DNA of 64,000 nt from Dendrophyllia cribrosa (taxonomy: Eukaryota; Cnidaria; Anthozoa; Scleractinia; Dendrophylliidae): positions 1,343,910 to 1,407,909 of the forward strand of contig JAJLRJ010000001.1 in the NCBI GenBank assembly GCA_024195265.1, written 5' to 3'. The notes beneath the pieces are model-generated. The model did not search any database, was not told the origin of the DNA, and saw only the letters and a list, made by a program, of their open reading frames with translations. Positions 1 to 8,808 of the stretch are shown here, in pieces. The number at the start of each line of letters is the position of its first letter. Positions within the stretch are counted from its first letter, which is position 1. The translations under genes were made by a program, and so were the position numbers.

Positions 1-333
1 CAAATCCAAGAAATCATAGGCGTAAACGGAGCAAGCGACGAGATCAGAAGACGACGATGGATTGGTCATACACTGTATAATGAGGAAGGATAGAGAGGAT
101 TACGGTGTACTGTGTTGGAGTGGAGACCTGAGGGAAAGAGAAACATAGGACGACCAAAACCAACATGGACGAGAATGGATGAGAATGAGAGAATGAGAAT
201 GAGAATGGTTTAGTCGCCCATGACTGTCCATGGCGGCAGTCATGGACGACTATTAGAGCTCTAGCAGTAAATCGAAGTGGAAACAGTTAAGCCTTGTGTA
301 CCTTATGGTACGGAGAGATATAAGTATAAGTAA
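1..333 (+). mobile_element. LINE reverse-transcriptase 3' end fragment
   Basis: This stretch is nearly the same as 33699-33993, where it directly follows a recognisable reverse-transcriptase C-terminus. It carries a degraded Gly-Arg-Pro-Lys tail motif typical of the end of LINE ORF2, and a terminal sequence ATATAAGTATAAGTAAG at both loci. A GAGAATGA-type short duplication has expanded around position 175-210. It is 5'-truncated by the window edge or by retrotransposition and is non-coding now. Confidence 0.7.
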
Positions 334-816
334 GGGACGGACCATAAGATTTTTGAGGGGGGGGGGGGGGGGGGGTTGGGCAAATACCCAAAAAAAATTC
401 GAGCACGGCCTTGAACTGCAAAAAAAATATCGTGCAAAACAAAAACTCCAGAAAAAAAAATTCCTGCAAAACTTTATATTTTTAGAACAATATTTTATAT
501 CCAGGAGCAGATGGTCAAAACACAAATAAATCACACTGACGTTGTAGAATGTTAGCGACTTATGAGCGCTTGGGGAGGATCAAATGTTCTATCTTTTCAT
601 TGGCTTGTTTAGTTTAGCCAATAACAATGGTTTATTTTTGACCCGACGTAAGTTGTGTTTCTTTGTAGACTTTTTAGCTGATTTCATAAGCATGTAAGAT
701 ATTTTCTGACACAAGGAATGGCTCTTTTATAGTTGTACAGTGGCATTGCAGGTACATGTATATCTCAATGGATGAGAAATACTTTGTTTATGTGTTGTAC
801 AACAAGCTTGTAATTG
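334..816 (+). repeat. GGGACGGACC poly-G repeat
   Basis: It begins with GGGACGGACCATAAG directly after a TAA, followed by a pure G run, then A-rich blocks of the type AAAAAAAATATCGTGCA. The same unit is at 49442-49938, in the opposite orientation at about 16677-16831 and 36989-37140, and as paired ends of a longer element at 34068-35516. Apparent reading frames through it are poly-Gly or poly-Pro artefacts of the homopolymer. It is probably one end of a non-autonomous DNA element with TAA or TTA target preference. Confidence 0.6.
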
Positions 817-1646
817 CAAGGGCGGCGCTACCGGTGGGGCAGGTGGGGCAAATACCCCACCAACTTTCGCCAGCTCAAAACGGCGGCGGACGGAGATGAA
901 TAGTGTAGCAACATTCTTTGACCAGATCTGATGGCGGGGCGCTTTAATGCATTAGTGTTTGCAAAATAAATGTTCCGTTAATTAATCAAAAGCCTACAAT
1001 TTTAGCATCGGAGATATTGTGACTGACTTTAGACTGGAGATTGGATTTTGTGAACCAAGCATTTCAATACCCCTTGAGTTACTCGGACGTCAGCTATCGG
1101 ACTCCAGCTACCGACAAATCCATCAATGCTGTGAGTTAGCGCTCGGCCTCTGCCCTAAGAAGGCTCAAGACATATCTACGAACAAACCATGACACAAGAA
1201 AGATTAAATCTTTGCATTATCCAGACATTGCATCAACTGACAAATTGGAACATGGCTGATATTAGAAATCAGTTTCTTTATGCCTCCAATGACAGAGAAT
1301 ATCGCTTTGGAAAATTCGTTTCCAAAGCCTTCCCATACTGAAAAAAATTGACAGAATATTCGAGTGACAGTCGAATTTACTTTGAGCAAACAACTAAAAT
1401 GGAGTTACACCCAAGTTTCAGAAAGTGTTTCGTGTACATGTACTTTTCATGAGAATTAAACTGAATTCAAAGCTGGCTTTGGAAACTGTTTCTCCGGTCT
1501 CAGGAACGCTGGAAATAGCATTTCAGAGAGTTTAATTTCAAAAATTTCCCGGGGGAGTATGCCCCCGGACCCCCCTAGAAGCTCGCGCCCTCGGCGCTCG
1601 GCACAGGAGATTCGCCCCACCAACATTATATTTCCGGCGCCACCCC
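817..1646 (+). mobile_element. hAT-like non-autonomous element, locus 1
   Basis: The ends CAAGGGCGGCGC and GGCGCCACCCC are imperfect inverted repeats. The 8-bp sequences TGTAATTG (809-816) and TGTAATTC (1647-1654) flank them, as expected for a hAT-type target duplication with one mismatch. The interior has no intact gene. A near-copy with the same flanking octamer is at 49939-50781, so both derive from one insertion that was later duplicated. Confidence 0.55.
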
Positions 1647-1664
1647 TGTAATTCCTCGCGATAC

Positions 1665-1970
1665 TTGATGGTGTCCGGCAGTTGCCTGGCAACAAAAATC
1701 GCGACCGCTGACAATGGCACGCTTTCATGTTTATTCATGGCGGCCGGGCTGACAAGTTTATCCTTACTCATCGTCGGTGAAACACGACCAATTTCTGATG
1801 CAAATGAGAAACAACAACAACACTGGCTTCAAAAAGTGGCTGGAAATCCTTGCCCGAGACAATTAACCACCGAAACTCCGCTGGAGCGAGAACGGCGACT
1901 TGAAATTCACCGCGATCGAGCAACGAAGAGACAACGTGAGCATCGTTTACAAAGACTTCAAACAGCCTAG
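1665..1970 (+). pseudogene. Arg/Glu-rich coding remnant
   Basis: A 101-codon open frame ends in a charged segment with the repeated pattern (E)RERRLE..R..R..REHRLQRLQ. After the stop, other frames keep similar RHRL-type patterns to about 2200, which suggests a longer helical charged protein broken by frameshifts. I do not recognise the family with confidence; such E/R-rich repeats occur near the N-terminus of several transposon-encoded and host proteins. No start context or splice site supports an active gene. Confidence 0.3.
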
Positions 1971-2320
1971 GCACACCGTTTGAGTAGGTTCAAACGCCTT
2001 GAACGCGTTCTGAACGAAACCGATCAGAAGAGGCGACACCGACTGAAAGTGTTGGACAAAATGATTTTGTTTATAGACGCAACGAGAGGCGGCAAGAATT
2101 GCACGATCAGCTAAATACTCGTGACGAATATCTTTCATACGGTAGGGAAAAGCAAACACAGATTACAAGAAAGGCTCAGAGAAGAAGAACGATTAAGAAA
2201 TCTAGCTCAAATCACCACACTTTAATTCGCTCTCCAATGCTCTTCAATTCAAACAACCTACATTTACAGACAAGTAAGCCTTTTAAGCTTATATACGTAC
2301 AACCCTCTATAAATTAAGCT

Positions 2321-2329
2321 TATTCTTTA
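2321..2329. repeat. MULE target-site duplication, left
   Basis: TATTCTTTA immediately precedes the left terminal inverted repeat and is repeated exactly at 15435-15443. A 9-bp duplication is the hallmark of Mutator-superfamily insertion. Confidence 0.9.
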
Positions 2330-2789
2330 CGCTGTGGCTAAATGGCCGGTAACCGGTCAAGGTTTTCAAAACACTAAATGGCCGGCAGTTCTAGTGTTTG
2401 GTTTACGCTGGGCTCAGTAGACGAAACCATGTTTTGTGACACTTAGAACTTTTTTCAGCTCGACTGCCGGTCAAGGTTTTCAAAACACTAAATGGCCGGC
2501 AGTCCTTTATTCTCAGTAAATTTCGCAAAATCGAAAAATTCCAGCTAATCTAAACTATCATATGTCGATTTAGAAAGTTCAAGCGATCCTGAAATGCTTT
2601 ATAGATCTCAAGTCTAGTGTTTGGTTTACGCTGGGCTCAGTAGACGAAACCATGTTTTGTGACACTTAGAACTTTTTTCAGCTCGACTGCCGGTCAAGGT
2701 TTTCAAAACACTAAATGGCCGGCAGTCCTATATTCTCAGTAAATTTGACAAATCGAAAAAATCCAGCCATTCTGAACTATCATATGTCG
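2330..2789 (+). repeat. MULE left terminal and subterminal repeats
   Basis: A 60-bp terminal repeat is followed by about two ~220-bp subterminal units. Three copies of GGTTTTCAAAACACTAAATG are visible. Each is bounded by ACTGCCGG or ACCGG on one side and CCGGCAGT on the other, so each unit can fold on an 8-bp inverted repeat. These are candidate transposase binding sites. The same units are inverted at the right end. Confidence 0.85.
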
Positions 2790-3706
2790 TGAACCTTGAT
2801 CAAACCAGCCGGTTTTGTGGGATTTCTATATCATATTTTTGTTGGTCGCGAGTCTTTGGATGTTCGTTACTATTTTCTGTCCAAAGTATGGCGTGACAGG
2901 CGACGTATGACGTCATACCAGCTTGACCTTTGATACGGCCTCTGCGCAAAACCGGCGGGAAAAGTCTCCAAGCGTTAGTTGGTTCTTTTTGCTTCTGGAG
3001 CTCTGGAACTTCAACATCATCTTGTCGACGTTATGATGAAACGAAAAAGCTTTTTTGTACCAGGTAATCTTAACTTTGCGTTGATGTATAGAAGTAATGT
3101 CGAGTTTTATTCGTTCTTTGCCATTGAGTGGACTGCAGAGTGGACTGATAAGAATATTGTCATTGATGTATTTCATCTACAATTTTATACCTTTCAGCCC
3201 AGAAAATGGATTCCAAGTTGCAGGTTAGTTAATTTGGTGACCTTTCAGCCTGTTTCGGCACATAACCTACCCTAAATGCGAGAGGATTTTCATGTGTTGT
3301 TGAGTTTGGGAGTAATGTCGCCTGAAGGGAAACGTGAAAGAAAAGCGCGCGACGTGCTCTCCTTGATAGTAGGAAATTAATCATGAAATGGTACATGAAG
3401 AGGGAAACATCGGTAAAATTTCCCACCAACGAAAAGATCTGAAGTAAGAGAATTTAAAGAGAGGGAGTACTGGTTTGATTTTGGATAATGTCTGTATGGA
3501 GAGGTGACACCATCGTTTGTTGCGGGGCCGGAGAGGTCCATCAGATGTCTTCAGGAACCCATTACCTCGTGCCTTTGAGGTGGCTCCTAATAGTTTAAAC
3601 ATTCCCATCATGATACATCTATGATATTCAATCACAGCTACACCAGTAAAGTTAAGAGAAAACGTTTAGTACAGGTTTGTAAACACTTAACCAATGAACA
3701 AATTTA
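2790..3706 (+). promoter_or_regulatory. MULE 5' leader with candidate non-coding exons
   Basis: No long frame is convincing here. Splice-like signals are visible. A donor CAG|GTAATC lies near 3061. A small exon starts after an acceptor TTTCAG near 3198, contains ATGGATTCC, and ends at CAG|GTTAGT near 3222. Another acceptor CTTTCAG lies near 3248. The leader probably contains the promoter and untranslated exons of the transposase gene. This is inference from splice-site pattern only. Confidence 0.3.
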
Positions 3707-4239
3707 GGTGGCTACCACATCAAAATTTGTTACCATGGCGACGTCAAAAGAGGCCAAAAAGACCCCATTTTCAACCTTTTGAGGCTAATAACTTCAAAAC
3801 TGTTCGGTGAAATTTTTTGATTTTTATACGTTTTTGTCTTATAAACATAACAAACATTTTCGCCAATTTTGAAAACAATCTGTACATAGGATTTAGACAT
3901 ATGTCATTTTTACATAAATATATGGTAGCTCTGAACTCTATGTACAGAACTTTTTAAAAAATTGTTGAAATGTTTCTCTTGCCAATTAATCAAAAATATA
4001 TCGAAAACAAAAACTTTCACCGTGTAGTTTATAAGTTATTGGCCTCAAATGGTCCAAGATAGCGTATTTTTTACCTCTTTTCGCGTTGCCATGGCAATGA
4101 ATGATGACGTCATTTGAATACCACGTTGTTGACTGATAAAAGATTTACTGGTTCTCCAACTAAAAGATTTTTAGCCACACCATCGAGCTAGCTGTAATGG
4201 AATGCAAAAGACGAGAGGGCTGAACAATATTGAGCCACC
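3707..4239. mobile_element. PIF/Harbinger-like MITE in MULE leader
   Basis: The ends GGTGGCT and AGCCACC are inverted, flanked by TTA on both sides (3704-3706 and 4240-4242), the target duplication used by PIF/Harbinger elements. Inner segments are also inverted: TTACCATGGCGACGTCAAAAGAGG near 3730 against CCTCTTTTCGCGTTGCCATGGCAA near 4074-4097, with mismatches. There is no coding capacity. Confidence 0.65.
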
Positions 4240-4242
4240 TTA

Positions 4243-5550
4243 ATTATTACTTGTATAACGGACTTCTTCTTATCACTGGGTTGCTGGTTGAGATTGGAAC
4301 AAAGTCACTTAGACCGGCAAGATTTCGAATGGATAATGATGGCGATAGGGGTGGGGGGGCGAGAGCTTGAAAAAGCCTCCTACAAAGTTAAGAAGCCGAT
4401 TCTATGAGCCGGACTGGCAAGGTTCACCGGAACGACAATCAGCCTAGTATAAAATGAGGGGAGACAGCTCGGATAAAAGCTTATGTTTCGTATTTCTCTC
4501 TCTTTTTTTACCATTTTTATTTTTTTTTCTCCAGTATTTGACTATTTACACAATTCAATACAATTCACACTTTGTAGGAAGAGAAACAAGGATAAAATGG
4601 TGGCCGACTTTGCTCGGACACTAACCTCGTTCCCAGGGTGTTTGGAAACGAGATTTAAAACACTCTTTTCTGGTGCTGGGTTGGCAAACGCCCTCACATG
4701 AGACCTCTTAGCCTCTAAGTTAAGTTAACGTGCCCATAAATTCTGCCCTTTCTTTTCTTCTCCTTGTCTTGGCCATAGCGCCTTCTGTCATTTAAATATT
4801 TTTAAGATTACGTTTAGTTAGATTTCGTCTCGTCTTTGGCCTCAAAAAAATGGTCTTAGGAGACAGGAGCAGAATTAGTGACGGATTTCACATTATGTTT
4901 CGCGAAAGAAAAGTGTCTTTAAACCAAACGCCTGAGGACAGACCTGAGGACCCTTCCATTTTCGTAAAATGGAACATTTATCAAACTACGTAAACAAAAG
5001 AAGGAAAAAAAAAAAGAAGAAAAAACAAAAGAAGAAAAAAAAAAAGAAAACATGCAAATTTGAAGGGTTAGTGGATTCGGGACATTTTTAAAAAAGTTTA
5101 AAGCCCCCACCCTTCCCCCCCGCCCCCCGCCCCCGCCCCCCGCCCCCGCCCCCCGCTCCCGCCAAAGCAGGGTTTCACACGCCTTAACCCATATGAGAAC
5201 TTCGGAGAACTTCATTCTTTTCTTACATAATATGGTTAATTTGAATTTTTGCAGTCCATTGTTTAATATCTGGTATTAATTTACCCGTTTTTATGAGCAT
5301 ATCTATCTATATATATATCTACCTGAATTTTTGAAAACGATATCGCTCTAAGTAAGCATTTGTGAGCGTTCTTGGCCTTGTTTTTAATATAAAAATATAA
5401 AATATAATAGACCGTTGCTAGCCTTTTTTTCTGTCGCTCTCGCTCCCTTTCCCTCTCCTCTCTCTTCTCTGTGATTTTCGGGCTGATCGGGCTCAAAAAA
5501 CCCTTGTTTGGGCTAGTTGTAGTGAAATTGCGTAAATTTTCGTTGAACAC

Positions 5551-5552
<2 letters not shown>
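4243..5552. other. Non-coding leader with low-complexity tracts
   Basis: The stretch between the MITE and the first long frame shows no supportable gene. It holds an A-rich purine tract (about 5000-5050) and a CCCCGCCCC tract (about 5110-5160). The short frames here follow low-complexity sequence. It may be an intron of the transposase gene. Confidence 0.5.

Positions 5553-5607
<55 letters not shown>
5553..5607. repeat. (TA)n microsatellite
   Basis: An uninterrupted TA dinucleotide run lies about 45 bp upstream of the first long reading frame of the MULE. Confidence 0.95.
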
Positions 5608-5611
<4 letters not shown>

Positions 5612-5652
5612 TTATTTTAAAGGAAATTGTTAGAAATGGAAAGTTCGAAAGC

Positions 5653-8600
5653 ATGACCAGGCGCGAAGCTGCTTCCCTAGAATACCCCCCCGTTATTCAG
5701 ACGAGTAGGACGACGCTGTTATCACAGCAGCCCAAGGAACCAGCAGATATTTTGTCCTTGACAAGAATTCCTTCGGAGTCCACCTGCCAGCAGATGAAAG
5801 AGCTTTGTCTAAAGGGAAACTACGTTGCTGTCGATTGTGATATAGGAGCGTTCACACTAGATTCGATCGAGGTGCTGTTGAAAATACATGGCCTCCGAAA
5901 CGTGAAGCATGCCGTTCTCAAAGAGCAACAGTGGCTGAAGAAAGAAATAAACCTCCCGGATTCAGCGTGCTCGTATTCAAAGGAGCATCTTGTCTGTTAT
6001 GCCGATAAAATTTTCAATACCCCCAACCACTATAGCGCCCTATCCAGTAACCGATGTATCCTTGCATCTGATCTGGCCACCATCGCAGGAACCGGCTGGC
6101 TCAACTTTTGCGTAATAACTGGTATTGCCGAAATTCTCAATAGAGACAGCGAGGAAACAGCGGCACTCATATTAAACAACATGGTCTTGGTCGACGAGCA
6201 GGACCTTCTCGAGTACGTGAATTGTAACATCAGAGGTGGAGTAAAGTACGTCGTTCTCTTCGCAAATGTTGGAAAGAACAAAAGAAACGAAGTTTTTATT
6301 AGCAAGCCGGGTCATCAAGGCAATCACTGGACATTACTATATGTTGATCTAACGGTCAACAAATGGTATTATATTGATACCTTTTGTTGGGGGATGCCCG
6401 AAAATTTAAAGAACGTAGTTTCCCCGTTTGTTACAGCCATCTACCAACAAGGCGATATGGCACCCAAGCCTGTCAGCGGCATTGTGTCAGCGCACGTTGA
6501 AAGTTTAGGCCTAAATCATTCCTGCTCTAAAGCTTGCCTAAAAAATATCCCAGTTCAAACCTGTGCTAATGTCTGTGGGGTCGCTGCAGCAGTACTTGCA
6601 GGAATCGCTTGTGCTGCCCCTTGCCTGTGGAGAAACGTATTCCTCAACAGGAATACCGAAATTCCCAACAGCTTGAAATGGTTGCTGAAACCTACTGTTC
6701 ACTCCGACTTTCTGAGATACTCGATCATTTCTTGGCTTTTAACCGACTCAATTAATCTGTCTACTCTTGGAATATCGAGAGAGCAGGTGAAACCCCGACT
6801 GCGAGATCACAATTTTCCTTCCCATCGCCGATTTCTTGGCAAGGTGACCATTCCAGATGATGGTGATGCGGACGAAAACGAAGAAAATGTCAAGGACAAC
6901 AACGGAGAGTCACCGTCAGGGGATTCCAGTTCTAAGGATGACGCCAGCAGAATGCAGGACCTTTCCGAAGGGTGGATAACAGTCCAGTATGGCAAGAAAA
7001 GAAAGAAGGTGGATAAGCAAGCAAGACAAGTAAAAAGTAACAAGAATTCGAAACGGGAAGCTTTTTCGGCAAACAAAAACGGTCACGTCAACAGCAGAAG
7101 AAACAATAATGGCCCCTGCCAAAAGAGAAACGATAGACCATCCGTCGATAATTCCCATGGTTCAAAGCAAGAAAAACGTGCATGCAAAAAGGCAGATGAT
7201 GAAGACAAGATTCCTTATGACGCCACGATTTACGACGATGAATGTGCAGACGTTTACCAGCACAACACAGTAAGAATAGACGACCCCAGAGGGAACTCAA
7301 AGTCAACTCTTGAGGAAACAAACGGAGTGCCACCCTCAGAGAGAAGCACGAACCCTGAAGACGAGCCCAGCCGCATGAAGAAGTGTGATGAGGACCGAAT
7401 AAAAATCCAACGGAGCAGGAAAGTGAAGAATGTAAAGACCCAGAGAAGACAAGGACCTCATGATAACAAGAATACGACAGATGTCAATGCGGCGCCAAGA
7501 AAACACGGTCAAAGCAGCAGTGTCGAGTGCAAAAGTAATGGCTCCCCCTGGAGAGAAAATGATAGATCATCGGATGATGTTGTCAATGGTTTAAAACAAG
7601 AAAACGTTGGATTTGAAATGGCAGCTGGAGAAGATATGATTAAGAAAAAAAATGCTGGATCATCGGATGATGATGCCAATGGTTCAAAGAAAGAAAACAT
7701 TGGTTGTGAAATGGAAGATGGTGAAGATATGATTCATTGTCACAGTGAAGATAGAAAGCTAAAACAAGAAGATAAGAGACCTTTTCGTAAAGAGATCGAC
7801 GGAATGTCCAAGCATTTGCAGAACGCTCCGTTGCAGAGAATGAAGGATCCAGTCTGGGAGAATAAAGGAAACACAGAAGGAATGGTAAAGGAAGAAGAGA
7901 AGATTGATGCGGAAATCTCCGAAAATGATGCGTTAACCATAACTACAGGGGATGCATTGGCTTATTCAACTAAAACTGAAAACACCGTCGTTGATCAAAA
8001 ATTTGAAGATGACAAGGAGAAGTGCTGCCTTTTGTCTGAGAACGTTGTTAGTCCGGGGGATGTGGAGGGTGTTCCCATTCAAGAGAGAAGAGAGAAGGAT
8101 GAAAAAAACGTTGATCACATTTACCTTGACGATTATCATGAGAGTCGTGAGTGCGTTAATGATGATTATGGGTCTCAGTGTTCTGGTGGGATGCCAGTGG
8201 ACGAGGCAGAAGGTAATGGAGAAGAAGACGAAAGAAATGTTGTGATGGAAAGTGATGTGTTCTTTGTAGGGCAAAAATTCCATACCCTTGAAGAACTTGA
8301 AACGGCCAAACGGGTGTATGAAAATAGTAACTTCTGCGAGTTATGGAAAAGAGACGTGAGGACACTTATCGCCGCCGCAAAGCGTGTTCCAAAGAGGGTT
8401 TCTAATGCAAACCCTGATCTCACTTACTACTCACTACACTTAAGCTGTAAATTTGGAGGAAGGAATGTGGAAACAAGAGTGAACAGGAAGCGAAAGACAA
8501 AATCATTTCGCCAAGGCTGCCCTTTCGAAGTCTACATAACCCTGTCGGAAGATGGCAAATATCTGCAAGTGAATCGCATTTCGACAACACACAACCATGT

Positions 8601-8808
8601 TCTCCAAAAACAAATTTATGAGCGTCTTCCTCGACAACGAGCTGCACGAACTAAGGAGGTGACAGAGGATATCGAGGATGCAATCAAACTTCAGGCCAAT
8701 CCCAAACTTCTTAAACAGAAGATTGAGACTGCCACTGGAAAAAAGGTGACATTGAAGGACATCTCAAATATAAAACAAAATTCAAAAAAAAAATATTCAG
8801 AAGAATGA
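5653..8808 (+). CDS. MULE ORF part 1: Ulp1-type protease plus FAR1-like zinc finger
   Basis: The 1051-codon frame has a Ulp1/C48-type cysteine protease fold signature at about residues 195-320: His225 in NHWTLLYVD, Asp242 in YYIDTF, Gln302, and Cys308 in CANVCGV. This order matches the SUMO/Ubl-protease His-Asp-Gln-Cys set. Residues ~400-860 are an acidic, Lys/Arg-rich, low-complexity linker with a short internal duplication (GSSDDDANG-type units, ~630-690). Residues ~869-985 form a FAR1/WRKY-GCM1-like finger (Cys932, Cys956, His980-x-His982) that usually precedes a MULE transposase and binds DNA. The start at 5653 is the first ATG of the frame. An out-of-frame ATG at 5636 opens a six-codon uORF, and an AG at 5622 could be a splice acceptor. 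The frame stops just after an A10 run, while the homologous continuation lies in the next frame. Confidence 0.85.
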   Translation: MTRREAASLEYPPVIQTSRTTLLSQQPKEPADILSLTRIPSESTCQQMKELCLKGNYVAVDCDIGAFTLDSIEVLLKIHGLRNVKHAVLKEQQWLKKEINLPDSACSYSKEHLVCYADKIFNTPNHYSALSSNRCILASDLATIAGTGWLNFCVITGIAEILNRDSEETAALILNNMVLVDEQDLLEYVNCNIRGGVKYVVLFANVGKNKRNEVFISKPGHQGNHWTLLYVDLTVNKWYYIDTFCWGMPENLKNVVSPFVTAIYQQGDMAPKPVSGIVSAHVESLGLNHSCSKACLKNIPVQTCANVCGVAAAVLAGIACAAPCLWRNVFLNRNTEIPNSLKWLLKPTVHSDFLRYSIISWLLTDSINLSTLGISREQVKPRLRDHNFPSHRRFLGKVTIPDDGDADENEENVKDNNGESPSGDSSSKDDASRMQDLSEGWITVQYGKKRKKVDKQARQVKSNKNSKREAFSANKNGHVNSRRNNNGPCQKRNDRPSVDNSHGSKQEKRACKKADDEDKIPYDATIYDDECADVYQHNTVRIDDPRGNSKSTLEETNGVPPSERSTNPEDEPSRMKKCDEDRIKIQRSRKVKNVKTQRRQGPHDNKNTTDVNAAPRKHGQSSSVECKSNGSPWRENDRSSDDVVNGLKQENVGFEMAAGEDMIKKKNAGSSDDDANGSKKENIGCEMEDGEDMIHCHSEDRKLKQEDKRPFRKEIDGMSKHLQNAPLQRMKDPVWENKGNTEGMVKEEEKIDAEISENDALTITTGDALAYSTKTENTVVDQKFEDDKEKCCLLSENVVSPGDVEGVPIQERREKDEKNVDHIYLDDYHESRECVNDDYGSQCSGGMPVDEAEGNGEEDERNVVMESDVFFVGQKFHTLEELETAKRVYENSNFCELWKRDVRTLIAAAKRVPKRVSNANPDLTYYSLHLSCKFGGRNVETRVNRKRKTKSFRQGCPFEVYITLSEDGKYLQVNRISTTHNHVLQKQIYERLPRQRAARTKEVTEDIEDAIKLQANPKLLKQKIETATGKKVTLKDISNIKQNSKKKYSEE
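8784..8793 (+). other. A10 run at the MULE frame junction
   Basis: Ten consecutive A bases lie where the protein similarity passes from frame 1 to frame 2. Before the run the upstream frame is open; after it the downstream frame continues without a stop through the transposase. One A fewer would join the frames. A +1 shift, transcriptional slippage, a recent indel or an assembly error all fit. A -1 shift does not, because it would enter the third frame. Confidence 0.85.

Noticed and set aside
253..534. Open frames with poly-Gly or poly-Pro across the homopolymer
   Set aside because: They exist because G or C runs have no stops in any phase; the flanks are shared repeat sequence.
5281..5550. 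Minus-strand frame upstream of the MULE gene
   Set aside because: It is driven by purine/pyrimidine and TA low-complexity sequence (repeated Arg-Glu codons).
8784..8793. Programmed -1 ribosomal frameshift
   Set aside because: Moving back one base enters the third frame; the conserved downstream frame needs +1 or one A fewer.
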